Below, piece by piece: positions 1 through 8,350 of a stretch of 64,000 bases of DNA. Position 1 is the first letter of the stretch; every line of letters begins with the position of its first letter. Source of the stretch: Alphaproteobacteria bacterium (lineage in GTDB: Bacteria; Pseudomonadota; Alphaproteobacteria; Rhizobiales; CAJQND01). The notes below the pieces were generated by a model. The model saw nothing but the letters and a program-made list of their open reading frames with translations. It was not told the DNA's origin and did not search any database. The translations under genes and the position numbers were made by a program. The stretch lies in assembly GCA_024227565.1 (NCBI GenBank), contig JAAEUE010000303.1, positions 131,292 to 195,291 on the forward strand, in the 5' to 3' direction.

Positions 1-324
1 TGTCTCCGGCAGATATTTAAACGCCGGATGGGCTTGTGCTTCGGGCAGATTGAGGGGCGAGGCATTTGCCGCAATCACCCCCACTAGGCCCTCGCCTACC
101 CGCAGCTTGGTTTCGTGCAGCGCATCGGCGTTCAATCCTTCGGTGGCATAAAGTTCAAGGAACCCGCCCGGCCGCATGACATAAATCGAGCAGACCTCGG
201 CAACCATGTTGGAGGCGATCAGCGTCGTGATCTTGTTCAGCCGCGTTTGAGCTGCTTCGGGCCCCGCCATCACCTCACGGAGGCGCCTGAGCAGTACGCG
301 CGGGCCGACGTGAGCGGGTTGCAT
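1..324 (-). CDS. ptsP: PEP-protein phosphotransferase of the nitrogen PTS (EI-Ntr), N-terminal part
   Basis: Only the first 108 codons are present; the gene runs off the left edge. The visible residues form the start of a GAF domain (LNKITTLIASNMVAEVCSIY, then a stretch with VGEGLVGVIAANASPLNLPE), as at the N-terminus of EI-Ntr, which autophosphorylates on PEP and passes phosphate to NPr and EIIA-Ntr in the cytoplasm. The ATG at 324 is the first in-frame start seen. It lies 92 bp downstream of lysC on the same strand; lysC-ptsP next to a divergent ubiG is a familiar order in Rhizobiales. The PEP-utilising domains lie outside the window, so the call rests on the GAF segment plus synteny. Confidence 0.85.
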   Translation of the reverse strand, partial: MQPAHVGPRVLLRRLREVMAGPEAAQTRLNKITTLIASNMVAEVCSIYVMRPGGFLELYATEGLNADALHETKLRVGEGLVGVIAANASPLNLPEAQAHPAFKYLPET

Positions 325-416
325 TGAGGCTTGATCCCTTTTCTTGCCGCGCCGTTATTGGTGCACTGGCAATTTACGACGATTCCGCCGACTTGTCCTA
401 CGACTTTCCGGCCAAC

Positions 417-1667
417 TTATGTCTCTGCATCCAATCCATAGGCAGTGTGGAGTGAGCGCAACGCGAGTTCGGTATAGGCAGAATCGATCAATACGGAGAT
501 CTTGATTTCCGACGTGGTGATCGCCTGAATGTTGATATTCCGATCAGCCAATGTTCGAAACATCTTGGCAGCAACGCCCGCATGAGAACGCATGCCAATT
601 CCGATCACAGAAACCTTCACCACCTCAGTTGAACCGGTGAGGTCTTCATACTCGATCTCATCTTTGGCCTCTTCGATCACCTTAAGCGCCCGCTCCAGGT
701 CATTTTCAGAGACTGTGAACGTTAGATCGGTGTATTTACCGTCTCCTGAAACGTTCTGTACGATCATGTCCACATTGATTTCGCTCTCGGACAGCGGCCC
801 GAATATGCGTGCGGAAACCCCCGGCTTGTCCCGCACCCTGGCGAGCGTCACCTTGGCTTCGTTGCGGGAATAAGCAATTCCGCTAACCACTTCCTGTTCC
901 ACAATCTCATCCTCATCGCATACGAGTGTGCCTGGAATATTGTTACCTGAAACGTCAACGGTCTCAGGGTCATCAAAACTGGAGCGTACCCGCAAGGGCA
1001 CCCTGTGTATCATCGCCGCTTCAACCGAGCGGGTTTGCAGAACCTTAGCTCCGAGCGATGCCATCTCCAGCATCTCTTCATAGGAAATCCGCTCAAGCTT
1101 GCGGGCCTTGGAGACAATGCGCGGATCGGTGGTGTAGACCCCGTCCACGTCAGTATAAATATGGCAGCGCGCATCAAGGGCCGCCGCAAGGGCCACGGCG
1201 CTGGTGTCTGATCCGCCCCGCCCCAATGTGGCAACCCGGTTGTCGGGTCCCAGACCCTGAAATCCGGCAATCACCGCCACCTGACCATCATCCATGCGGC
1301 CGCCGATCTCCTCGGCCTCAATATCAACGATCCGTGCTGCACCATGCACTGCATCTGTGCGGATCGGGATCTGCCAACCGAGCCAGGAGCGCGCCGATAT
1401 GTCCATGCCCTGAAGCACCAGAGCCAACAGCCCGGAAGTCACCTGCTCGCCGGTCGCCACAACGGCGTCATATTCGCGCGCATCGTGAATGGCCGAAGCC
1501 TCCTTGGCCCAAGCCACAAGCTGGTCGGTTTGCCCGGCCATAGCCGAAACCACCACCGCAACCTTGTTGCCGGCATCCACCTCGCGCTTCACATGGCGGG
1601 CCACATTGCGGATCCGCTCCAGGTCTGCGACGGAGGTTCCGCCAAATTTCATCACCAGTCGGTTCAT
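417..1667 (-). CDS. lysC: Aspartate kinase
   Basis: Phosphorylates L-aspartate, the first step to lysine, threonine, methionine and diaminopimelate. The 416 residues have the usual length of the alphaproteobacterial single-domain enzyme. The N-terminus carries the KFGGTSV nucleotide/aspartate motif at residues 7-13, followed by VVVSAMAGQTDQL, and GRGGSDTSAVALAAAL in the catalytic core. Two C-terminal ACT domains (about residues 265-340 and 350-416) should bind feedback inhibitors; the second contains VIGIGMRSHAGVA. The start chosen is ATG 1667, six codons before the KFGGTS motif, as in relatives. The gene precedes ptsP on the same strand and diverges from ubiG across about 150 bp that contain the 10-bp palindrome TTAACGTTAA (1682-1691) of unknown meaning. 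Confidence 0.95.
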   Translation of the reverse strand: MNRLVMKFGGTSVADLERIRNVARHVKREVDAGNKVAVVVSAMAGQTDQLVAWAKEASAIHDAREYDAVVATGEQVTSGLLALVLQGMDISARSWLGWQIPIRTDAVHGAARIVDIEAEEIGGRMDDGQVAVIAGFQGLGPDNRVATLGRGGSDTSAVALAAALDARCHIYTDVDGVYTTDPRIVSKARKLERISYEEMLEMASLGAKVLQTRSVEAAMIHRVPLRVRSSFDDPETVDVSGNNIPGTLVCDEDEIVEQEVVSGIAYSRNEAKVTLARVRDKPGVSARIFGPLSESEINVDMIVQNVSGDGKYTDLTFTVSENDLERALKVIEEAKDEIEYEDLTGSTEVVKVSVIGIGMRSHAGVAAKMFRTLADRNINIQAITTSEIKISVLIDSAYTELALRSLHTAYGLDAET

Positions 1668-1815
1668 CTAAGGCCGGGCTCTTAACGTTAAACCTTGTGA
1701 ATGGATAACCAGTGCGTATAGGGACAATCGACCGCACGTGCGCGATACTCATACTCGCCGCTTGCGCAGTATGCAATATTGCCGATCAACCCTTGTTAGA
1801 TGAGGACGCCGCCAA

Positions 1816-2571
1816 ATGAACACGAATGCCGCTGGAGCTTCCACGGTTGATGCCAGCGAAGTGGAAAAATTCTCTGCCATCGCGGCTGAATGGTGGAACC
1901 CAAAAGGCAAGTTTGGTGTCCTTCACAAGCTCAACCCGGTGCGCCTTGACTATATTCGCGGCCACATCGTTCGCCATTTTTCCTTGAGCGATCGGGAACG
2001 CCGCCCTTTTGAAGGGCTCACCGTGCTTGATATCGGCTGCGGCGGAGGGTTGTTGTGCGAACCAATGGTGCGATTGGGCGCTGAGGTTACAGGTATTGAT
2101 CCAGCAGAGAAAAACATCAAAACCGCCTCCGTCCATGCGTCCGAGCAGGCGTTGAACATTGATTACAGAGCCATAACCGCCGAAGAACTGGCTCAAGATG
2201 GCAAGAAATTCGACATCGTGCTCAATATGGAGGTGGTGGAGCATGTGGCAGATGTGGACCTGTTCATGGCCACGTCCGCCAGCTTGGTGAAACCAGGCGG
2301 CCTCATGTTCGCTGCAACATTGAACCGGACACTGAAGTCGTTCGGGCTGGCCATTATCGGAGCGGAATACGTGCTCGGCTGGCTACCGCGCGGAACACAC
2401 CAATGGGAGAAATTCGTCACGCCCCAAGAGCTTGAAGCTGCACTGAAGAGCGGCGGCCTCAGGGTTCGTGACACAAGCGGCGTCACATATAATCCCCTGA
2501 ACACCGCGTGGCGAAAGTCGCCAGATACAGACGTCAACTACATGATGATTGCCGAGCGGCCGGCTGCATAA
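1816..2571 (+). CDS. ubiG: Ubiquinone biosynthesis O-methyltransferase
   Basis: SAM-dependent enzyme that carries out both O-methylations in ubiquinone synthesis. The 251-residue protein has the UbiG N-terminal signature [24 protein letters not shown] sequence at residues 18-37, where the trailing LNPVRLDYI follows, then SAM motif [21 protein letters not shown] near residues 71-90, and the LNMEVVEHV post-motif region. The family-typical [19 protein letters not shown] stretch is near the C-terminus. Start ATG 1816 is preceded by GAGG at a slightly long spacing. It is divergent from lysC and is followed by about 147 bp before the peroxiredoxin fusion gene, so it is probably monocistronic. Confidence 0.95.
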   Translation: MNTNAAGASTVDASEVEKFSAIAAEWWNPKGKFGVLHKLNPVRLDYIRGHIVRHFSLSDRERRPFEGLTVLDIGCGGGLLCEPMVRLGAEVTGIDPAEKNIKTASVHASEQALNIDYRAITAEELAQDGKKFDIVLNMEVVEHVADVDLFMATSASLVKPGGLMFAATLNRTLKSFGLAIIGAEYVLGWLPRGTHQWEKFVTPQELEAALKSGGLRVRDTSGVTYNPLNTAWRKSPDTDVNYMMIAERPAA

Positions 2572-2645
2572 ACACTGCAAATCACAAAATTAGCGCTGTC
2601 CATAGGAAATTTGCCCTGTAAAATGAGCAAATAGCGGCCAAGGTG

Positions 2646-2664
2646 TGTGAAAGCTCACTTCACA
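2646..2664. promoter_or_regulatory. Inverted repeat TGTGAA-N7-TTCACA upstream of the peroxiredoxin fusion
   Basis: A perfect 6-bp inverted repeat with a 7-bp centre sits 54 bp before the start of the peroxiredoxin/cyclic-nucleotide-binding gene. A second overlapping repeat, GTGA-N4-TCAC, shares its left half. The half sites resemble CRP/FNR half sites, but neither spacing equals the usual N6 of TGTGA-N6-TCACA, so a CRP-type assignment is not justified from sequence alone. It could be an operator for another regulator or chance. Confidence 0.3.
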
Positions 2665-2718
2665 GTCCGGGGACGGACGCTACATACGAGTTGAGGGGAC
2701 TATTTAAGGGCCGCCGCT

Positions 2719-3648
2719 ATGGCAATCTCTATCGGACACAAGGTGCCGGACATTCAGGTTGAATTCTGGCAGCGCGGAACATCTAGCGTTCAGCAATTAT
2801 CCTTGCGTGATTACAAGGGCAGATGGGTGGTGCTGTTCTTCTATGTGCGCGACTTCTCTTACATTTGCCCGACTGAGCTTTCTGCGTTTGCGGGCCTGCG
2901 AGAAGAGTTCGAGCGTGAAGACACAGCCATCCTTGCTGCAAGTACAGACAGCTACTTCAGTCATGAAGCCTGGTTCAGCCAGGACGAACAACTTGAAGAG
3001 GTCGCGTTTCCGGTGATTGCCGACACCTCGCACCGGCTGACCGAAGAATTCGGCATTCTGGTGAACAACGGCTCTGCCTTGCGCGGCACATTTATCATCG
3101 ACCCCGATGGCATGGTGCGTCACATTTCCATCAACGATCTGGACATTGGCCGCAATGTGGATGAGACCCTGAGGGTCTTGCGTGCGCTGCAGAGCGGCGA
3201 GCTCTGCCCCGTCGGCTGGCATCCAGGACAAGGAAGCCGGCGCTACAATGATTGGCTGGCCAAGGTGTTCCCCCGGGTCAAGACAGCGGCACTCATTGAA
3301 GCCTCTAATCAGTTGAACACGCGGCTCTACGAAGCTGGTGATGTGATCATTCACCAGGGCGGCAAATCAGACCAGTTCTATATCCTGGTGAGCGGCGAAG
3401 TCAGCGTCATTCACCGTCGTAGCTCGGGCGAAGAGGTGGAACTGGCTCAGCTTGGTGAAGGCGACGTTTTTGGCGAGGTTGGCATTCTGGCGGAAACCCG
3501 TCGAACAGCGGATGTACGCGCCAATACGCCTGTTTCCGTGCTCGCGTTAGGGTTTGAGGATTTCCGCGCTTTGGTGGATCAATCCGACCCTACGGCCCGG
3601 GACTTTATGCGCATTGTCGAACAACGGCGTTCATCGGTTTCCAATTAA
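2719..3648 (+). CDS. Typical 2-Cys peroxiredoxin fused to a cyclic-nucleotide-binding domain
   Basis: Residues 1-190 are an AhpC/TSA peroxiredoxin: peroxidatic Cys50 in FSYICPTELSAF and resolving Cys163 in GELCPVGWHPGQ, so both cysteines of a typical 2-Cys enzyme that reduces H2O2 and organic peroxides are present. Residues about 200-295 are a CRP/FNR-type cNMP domain with LYEAGDVIIHQGGKSDQFYI and the phosphate-binding-cassette-like FGEVGILAETRRTADVRA (Glu253, Arg262). No DNA-binding helix-turn-helix follows; the protein ends at residue 309. No signal peptide, so cytoplasmic. The fusion suggests peroxidase activity or oligomerisation controlled by a cyclic nucleotide, which is inference. The domain calls themselves are strong. 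Confidence 0.93.
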   Translation: MAISIGHKVPDIQVEFWQRGTSSVQQLSLRDYKGRWVVLFFYVRDFSYICPTELSAFAGLREEFEREDTAILAASTDSYFSHEAWFSQDEQLEEVAFPVIADTSHRLTEEFGILVNNGSALRGTFIIDPDGMVRHISINDLDIGRNVDETLRVLRALQSGELCPVGWHPGQGSRRYNDWLAKVFPRVKTAALIEASNQLNTRLYEAGDVIIHQGGKSDQFYILVSGEVSVIHRRSSGEEVELAQLGEGDVFGEVGILAETRRTADVRANTPVSVLALGFEDFRALVDQSDPTARDFMRIVEQRRSSVSN

Positions 3649-3699
3649 GCTGAAATTTTCCGCACCGACCCCATTGCAACCGCGCCCGGTGAGAGTATT

Positions 3700-4479
3700 G
3701 TGCGCCCCCGGCTAGCAGGCGGATACCTTGAAAGCGTTGAGCACGTGCAACCTCTGAACCCCCAATTGATGCATCTTCTGCAGAAGAAGGTCACCTACAT
3801 CTCACCAGCCACCGGCCAAACCGTGACCGGACCCGCAGATGAGGACCGCTTCGCCCTATTGGGACCGGTCCCCCTGCCCGTTCAGTTGAAGAACGAAAGT
3901 CACCAATTCTCCTGGTACGTGTTCGGCACCGTCAAGCCGGGCGAGATTATCCCGGATGGGGCGATTGCCAATTCGGCCCTGGTTTATGGCGACCCCAAAA
4001 GCGAAGACGTCACCACAGTTCGCCTTCATTCAGGTTGCCAGACTGGCGACATTTTCTCCTCGATGCGCTGTGACTGCGGGCAGCAGCTGAAAAAGTCTCT
4101 GCGGGAGATCACCAAGTCCGGCAGCGGTGTTGCGGTGTATCTTGCAGATCACGAGGGCCGCGGCATCGGCTTGTGGGCCAAAGCCATGGCCTATCTGCTG
4201 CAGGATGATGGTCTGAACACCTATGAAGCAAATGCCAAGTTGGGTCTGCCGCCGGATGCCCGCGATTACTTCCAGGCAATTGCCCTGCTGAAGCATTTGA
4301 TCGGCTCGGCTGACGTGAGACTGCTCTCAAACAATCCGAGCAAGCGCGAAGCCCTTGAGGCGGCGGGGATCATTGTTCGCGAAATGATAAGCCTTGTGGC
4401 CGGCCATAATGAATTCAACCGGCGCTACATCGACGCCAAGCTTCAGCACGGCCACCTGATGGCGTCCGAGAACCACTGA
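3700..4479 (+). CDS. ribA: GTP cyclohydrolase II (RibA family)
   Basis: Stand-alone GCHII domain of 259 residues, without a fused DHBP synthase. GCHII opens GTP for riboflavin synthesis. The zinc cysteines are Cys113, Cys124 and Cys126 in HSGCQTGDIFSSMRCDCG. Tyr165 in MAYLLQDDG and the Asp186/Arg188 pair in LPPDARDY match catalytic residues of E. coli RibA. Differences from the textbook enzyme are SGC in place of SEC at the first zinc ligand and ADHEGRGIGL in place of RQEGRGIGL, so it belongs to a divergent subgroup. The start is GTG 3700; ATG 3769 (codon 24) is an alternative. It lies 51 bp after the peroxiredoxin fusion and converges on the lipoprotein gene with a 10-bp gap. Riboflavin role probable, not proven. 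Confidence 0.83.
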   Translation: MRPRLAGGYLESVEHVQPLNPQLMHLLQKKVTYISPATGQTVTGPADEDRFALLGPVPLPVQLKNESHQFSWYVFGTVKPGEIIPDGAIANSALVYGDPKSEDVTTVRLHSGCQTGDIFSSMRCDCGQQLKKSLREITKSGSGVAVYLADHEGRGIGLWAKAMAYLLQDDGLNTYEANAKLGLPPDARDYFQAIALLKHLIGSADVRLLSNNPSKREALEAAGIIVREMISLVAGHNEFNRRYIDAKLQHGHLMASENH

Positions 4480-4489
4480 CTGTCCGGCG

Positions 4490-5302
4490 TCAGGTTTTCT
4501 TTTTCTCGAGCTTGGAAAGCTTTTTCCATGGGTCGGGCTGCGCCAGCATTTGCCTGAGATAGGCAATGTTCTGTTCCACCTGCTGCGGCGGAAGATCGGC
4601 CTTCACGATGGTTTTGGCTTCTTCAAAGCGGCCCTGCAGGCCAACAACAAGCGCCAAATTCTGCCTGAGCCGTGAGTGTTTCCGGCCAGCCGACGTGGCA
4701 TAGGCCTGCCGCAAGGTGCCCTCAGCATCCTTCAACTGTCCGTTTTGTGCCTGCGAAAGACCCAAATTGTTCATGGCGGTAATTTGGCCTGGAGATTTCT
4801 TCAGTGCTGCTCGGTAGGCATTTTGCGCATCAGCGTGGCGTCCTAGTCGATCCAACACAACGCCTTTGGTGGAATGGACCTGCCAGCTTGCATCTGGGGC
4901 AGCAGCGGCACGTTGCAGCACGACGGAAGCCTGATCGGTCTTACCGGCTGCGGCCAATTGCTTGCCATACTCGCCTTGGATAATTGTGCTCCGTGGATTG
5001 GCTTTCAGGGAATCTTGCAAGACTGTAAGCGCACGATCGTTCGAGCCCAAAGCCCGCAGACGTTGCACATATCCCACCGTAAGGGCCGGATCTCCTTGGT
5101 TTTTCTCCCAACGCGCACCCCATTGCGCAGCCTGGCGCATATTCGGGGTTTGAGCCTGCTGGCTGTTTTGGGCCGACGAATTGCCCCCCAACAGCGATGA
5201 AGACCCCGTGGTCTTGCAGCCCGCCAGCGCAAGCGCTGCCATCGGCAAAACCAGCGCCAATTTGAACAGAGGTCTATCCCCTAAACTCTGCACGACGGTC
5301 AT
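4490..5302 (-). CDS. TPR-repeat outer-membrane lipoprotein, TadD-like
   Basis: The 270-residue product has a short charged N-terminus, a hydrophobic segment and a lipobox LALAGC with Cys29, so it should be lipidated and membrane-anchored. After a Ser/Gln-rich linker come TPR-like helices (about residues 60-240), for example LKANPRSTIIQGEYGKQLAA and ALKKSPGQITAMNNLGLSQA. Length, lipobox and TPRs match TadD, the pilotin-like lipoprotein of Tad pilus systems, and no tadD is found inside the tad locus at 23-32 kb, which makes this a candidate for the missing part. That link is inference; many TPR lipoproteins look alike. The C-terminus is Lys-rich. Confidence 0.82.
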   Translation of the reverse strand: MTVVQSLGDRPLFKLALVLPMAALALAGCKTTGSSSLLGGNSSAQNSQQAQTPNMRQAAQWGARWEKNQGDPALTVGYVQRLRALGSNDRALTVLQDSLKANPRSTIIQGEYGKQLAAAGKTDQASVVLQRAAAAPDASWQVHSTKGVVLDRLGRHADAQNAYRAALKKSPGQITAMNNLGLSQAQNGQLKDAEGTLRQAYATSAGRKHSRLRQNLALVVGLQGRFEEAKTIVKADLPPQQVEQNIAYLRQMLAQPDPWKKLSKLEKKKT

Positions 5303-5535
5303 CTAGAAACCCTAACCCTCACCACGAACGCCTTCGTTCGATCAATTCGATTCTCAAACATCGATAATTGCAGCAAGGCGTCAACAAACGCTTAACCGGA
5401 AGTTCAATTTCGGCACAGTTTCGAACACCGAACACAAAGGACATGATCCATCATCCAACCCATTGCTGGTCCGCGCGTGCGCCAGTAAAGTCTGCCGCGA
5501 TAGCCAACAAAGTCAGCCCCAAAAAGGTGTTTCCT

Positions 5536-6936
5536 GTGACAGACCTCTTGCTCAATCGAACGCGCCGCAAGGCAACCCCGATCCATATGGTGACCACTCA
5601 GGGGCTCTCCGCCTTGTTGCGCGGTTTGGATAAATCGCAATCAGCGTGGATCAAAGCGCAGGGATTTTCCGGCAAAACCGGCACGCACGTGACTATTCCG
5701 GGAAAAACAGGCGCAATTGGCCTGGTGCTGTACGGAACGGGAGAGGAAAGCCAACAAAGCGAACCATTCTTACCTGCAAAGCTCGTAAGCAGCCTTCCTG
5801 CTGGCACCTACGCGTTTGATGAGCCCGTCAAAAACGGTGAACTCATTGCGCTGGGATGGCTCATGGAGAGCTACCGGTTTGGCGCCTACCGGTCATCATC
5901 AGCACCCGAAGCACAACTCGTTGCCCCCAAGAGGGTTGATGCGGACGCAGTGCGCGCCAAGGCCGAGGCTGTGAACCTAACCCGAAACCTCATCAACACA
6001 CCGGCCAACGATATGGGTCCAGATGCACTGGAGGCGGCCATTCGCACAATGGCCAAACAACACGGCGCGAAGGTGTCTTCCATCGTTGGCAACCAGTTGC
6101 TGAAACGCAACTTCCCCATGATCCACGCGGTGGGCCGAGCTTCGGACATTGCACCCCGGCTGGTGGACATGACCTGGGGACGGAACACTCACCCAAAGTT
6201 AACTCTTGTCGGCAAAGGCGTTTGCTTTGACACTGGCGGGCTCAACCTCAAGCCGGGCAATTCCATGGCGCTGATGAAGAAGGATATGGGCGGGGCTGCC
6301 AACGTTCTGGGCCTGGCAAGCATGATCATGCAGGCCAAGCTTCCCGTGCGCTTGCGCGTGCTCATTCCGGCGGTGGAAAACAGTGTGTCTGCCGGGGCTT
6401 TCCGGCCTGGGGACATCCTGCCAAGCCGCAAGGGCCTAAGCGTTGAAATCGGCAACACCGATGCAGAAGGCCGGCTAGTGCTTGCAGACGCTCTCCATCT
6501 GGCAGATGAGGAAAAACCGGATCTTTTGGTCGATATGGCAACCTTGACCGGGGCCGCCCGTGTCGCCGTTGGACCAGACCTGGCGCCCTTTTATACCGAC
6601 GACGATGATCTGGCCGCCGCGATCAGCAATGCCGGGGCAAGCACCAATGATCCGGTCTGGCGCATGCCCTTCTGGTCGCCTTACGATGAGTGGTTGGCCA
6701 GCTCTGTAGCGGACCTGAACCACATCACGTCCGGAGGCTTTGCCGGCTCCATCACCGCGGGCCTTTTTCTCCGTCGATTTGTCGAGAAGACCCAGTCTTA
6801 CGTGCATTTCGACATATTCGGCTGGACCCCCAAAGCCAAGCCCGGACGCCCCATGGGCGGCGAAGCCTGTGCCATTAGGGCCCTGTTCCAAGTGGTTGAG
6901 CAACGCTATAAGCAGAAGGCATCGCGCCGCCGTTAG
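5536..6936 (+). CDS. Leucyl aminopeptidase family (M17) metallopeptidase
   Basis: Two-metal cytosolic aminopeptidase that removes N-terminal residues from peptides. The catalytic C-terminal half contains GKGVCFDTGGLNLKPG and ALMKKDMGGAANVLG (about residues 225-255) and the M17 signature NTDAEGRLVLADAL (about residue 306). The reading frame is open from 5368, but GTG 5536 is preferred: it is preceded by AAGGTG six bases upstream and gives 466 residues, the usual size of this alphaproteobacterial subgroup; the upstream 56 codons look non-coding. It is followed by a MarR-like regulator and an NlpC/P60 hydrolase, a common order in Rhizobiales and compatible with peptide or murein turnover. Confidence 0.92.
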   Translation: MTDLLLNRTRRKATPIHMVTTQGLSALLRGLDKSQSAWIKAQGFSGKTGTHVTIPGKTGAIGLVLYGTGEESQQSEPFLPAKLVSSLPAGTYAFDEPVKNGELIALGWLMESYRFGAYRSSSAPEAQLVAPKRVDADAVRAKAEAVNLTRNLINTPANDMGPDALEAAIRTMAKQHGAKVSSIVGNQLLKRNFPMIHAVGRASDIAPRLVDMTWGRNTHPKLTLVGKGVCFDTGGLNLKPGNSMALMKKDMGGAANVLGLASMIMQAKLPVRLRVLIPAVENSVSAGAFRPGDILPSRKGLSVEIGNTDAEGRLVLADALHLADEEKPDLLVDMATLTGAARVAVGPDLAPFYTDDDDLAAAISNAGASTNDPVWRMPFWSPYDEWLASSVADLNHITSGGFAGSITAGLFLRRFVEKTQSYVHFDIFGWTPKAKPGRPMGGEACAIRALFQVVEQRYKQKASRRR

Positions 6937-7033
6937 CCGCCTCCCTCTTGCCAGATGCCGCGGAGCCGTTAGAATGATACGGCTCCGTAACGACTGACCG
7001 ATCCTCTACGGTCCTTGCAGGGAGAACCTGACG

Positions 7034-7393
7034 ATGGCGGTTGAACTGAACACCGCAGAGGCACTGAAACTCTGGCATGACACTCATCTTGAGTTGGTCA
7101 GAGACACAGAACCCGATCTTTCCGCACGGCAGGTGACCATCCTGTTGACGGTCTATCTCGAACCACCGCCCCATACCGTGCGCGGTTTGGCCACCAAACT
7201 CGGGGTTACAAAACCTGTGATAACCCGTGCCCTCGACAGCATGGGCCGTCTTAATCTGGTGAACAGAAAGCGCGACCCGTCCGACCGGCGGAACGTGCTG
7301 GTGCAGCGCACTGTCAAAGGATCATTGTTTGTGGAACGCCTTGCAGACACTGTATGTCAGCGTGCAGCCAATTTGAGAGCTGTGATCGCATAA
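7034..7393 (+). CDS. MarR-family winged-helix regulator
   Basis: Small (119 aa) winged-helix protein. The recognition region TVRGLATKLGVTKPVITRALDSM is followed by the MarR wing signature RKRDPSDRRNVLVQRTVKG. It is shorter than most MarR proteins because the dimerisation helices are reduced. Start ATG 7034 has GGGAGA ten bases upstream. It sits between the M17 peptidase and the NlpC/P60 gene on the same strand, with gaps of 97 and 72 bp; local autoregulation or control of the hydrolase is plausible but not shown. No clear palindrome was found in the flanking gaps. Confidence 0.8.
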   Translation: MAVELNTAEALKLWHDTHLELVRDTEPDLSARQVTILLTVYLEPPPHTVRGLATKLGVTKPVITRALDSMGRLNLVNRKRDPSDRRNVLVQRTVKGSLFVERLADTVCQRAANLRAVIA

Positions 7394-7465
7394 TTTAGGT
7401 TTTGCGGAACTTAATTGGTTTATGATGGGGCCACATCATCCTCCGTTGGAACACGACACAAACGA

Positions 7466-8350
7466 ATGGATCCGCGATTAACACCACACCGAACCGATCT
7501 TGCTGCTGACTGGTTGCAAGGCCAAGTGGAGGCTGAACGATACGTGGCGGGGACCAAAATGCAGGTCGTCGAACCAGTGGCCGATGTGCGAAGGGATCCA
7601 AGGCTAGACGCCGCTCTGGATACCCAGGCAGTCTGCGGGGACACCGTCACAATATACGAAGAAACCGCCGAAGGCTGGGCCTGGGGTCAGTTGGCGAGTG
7701 ATGGATACGTGGGATACCTGCCCTCATCAACCTTATCGAAAAACCTCAGGCACCCAACACACCGCGTAAATGTACCCACAACACTGACCTACACCGCCGC
7801 CAACATCAAACAACAACCTGTAGAGCATCTGCCCATGGGAGCAGGCGTTGCAGTTGTTGAGCAAGCGGGAGATTTTTGCCGCCTGTCCACCGGGCGATAC
7901 GCGTGGGCTTTACATCTCTCAGCCATTGAGACCTTTGCCGAAGACTTCGTGGCCGTGTGCGAGCAACTCATCAGTATACCTTACCTCTGGGGCGGAACGT
8001 CCGCTTGGGGTCTTGATTGCTCCGGGCTCGTATGTACCGGCTTGAGGATGGCAGGAATTGAGTGCCCGCGGGACTCAGACATGCTGGAAAACAGCTTTGG
8101 CATCCCACTTGGAGCCTTTGGTGAGCAAAGCCTGCAGCGAGGCGACTTGGTGTTCTGGAAAGGCCATATCGGCATTATGCGGGATGAGGCAACGTTGCTT
8201 CATGCCAACGGATACCACATGCAGGTTGCTTCTGAACCTCTTGTTGGCGCGGTAGACCGCATTGCTCATCTCTATGCACAGCCCACCACATGCCGCCGAC
8301 CTCCCGCCCTCAGCGCGGCTGCAGCACCACAGGATCGGACCGGTTCATAG
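7466..8350 (+). CDS. NlpC/P60 family peptidoglycan endopeptidase with SH3-like domains
   Basis: Predicted gamma-D-glutamyl-diaminopimelate type endopeptidase. The C-terminal NlpC/P60 domain has the catalytic Cys in GLDCSGLVCTGLRMAG (Cys about residue 184), PYLWGGTS before it, and the catalytic His in KGHIGIMRDE. The N-terminal 150 residues resemble bacterial SH3 modules (VCGDTVTIYEETAEGWAWGQL). ATG 7466 is chosen over ATG 7415, because MDPRLTPHRTDLAADWLQG matches the family N-terminus. No signal peptide is evident; many alphaproteobacterial relatives also lack one. The 3' end overlaps the convergent methyltransferase gene by 41 bp. Confidence 0.9.
   Translation: MDPRLTPHRTDLAADWLQGQVEAERYVAGTKMQVVEPVADVRRDPRLDAALDTQAVCGDTVTIYEETAEGWAWGQLASDGYVGYLPSSTLSKNLRHPTHRVNVPTTLTYTAANIKQQPVEHLPMGAGVAVVEQAGDFCRLSTGRYAWALHLSAIETFAEDFVAVCEQLISIPYLWGGTSAWGLDCSGLVCTGLRMAGIECPRDSDMLENSFGIPLGAFGEQSLQRGDLVFWKGHIGIMRDEATLLHANGYHMQVASEPLVGAVDRIAHLYAQPTTCRRPPALSAAAAPQDRTGS

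Noticed and set aside
2646..2664. CRP binding site
   Set aside because: The half sites fit, but the spacing (N9 or N4 between TGTGA and TCACA-type halves) is not the N6 of CRP. Reported only as an inverted repeat.
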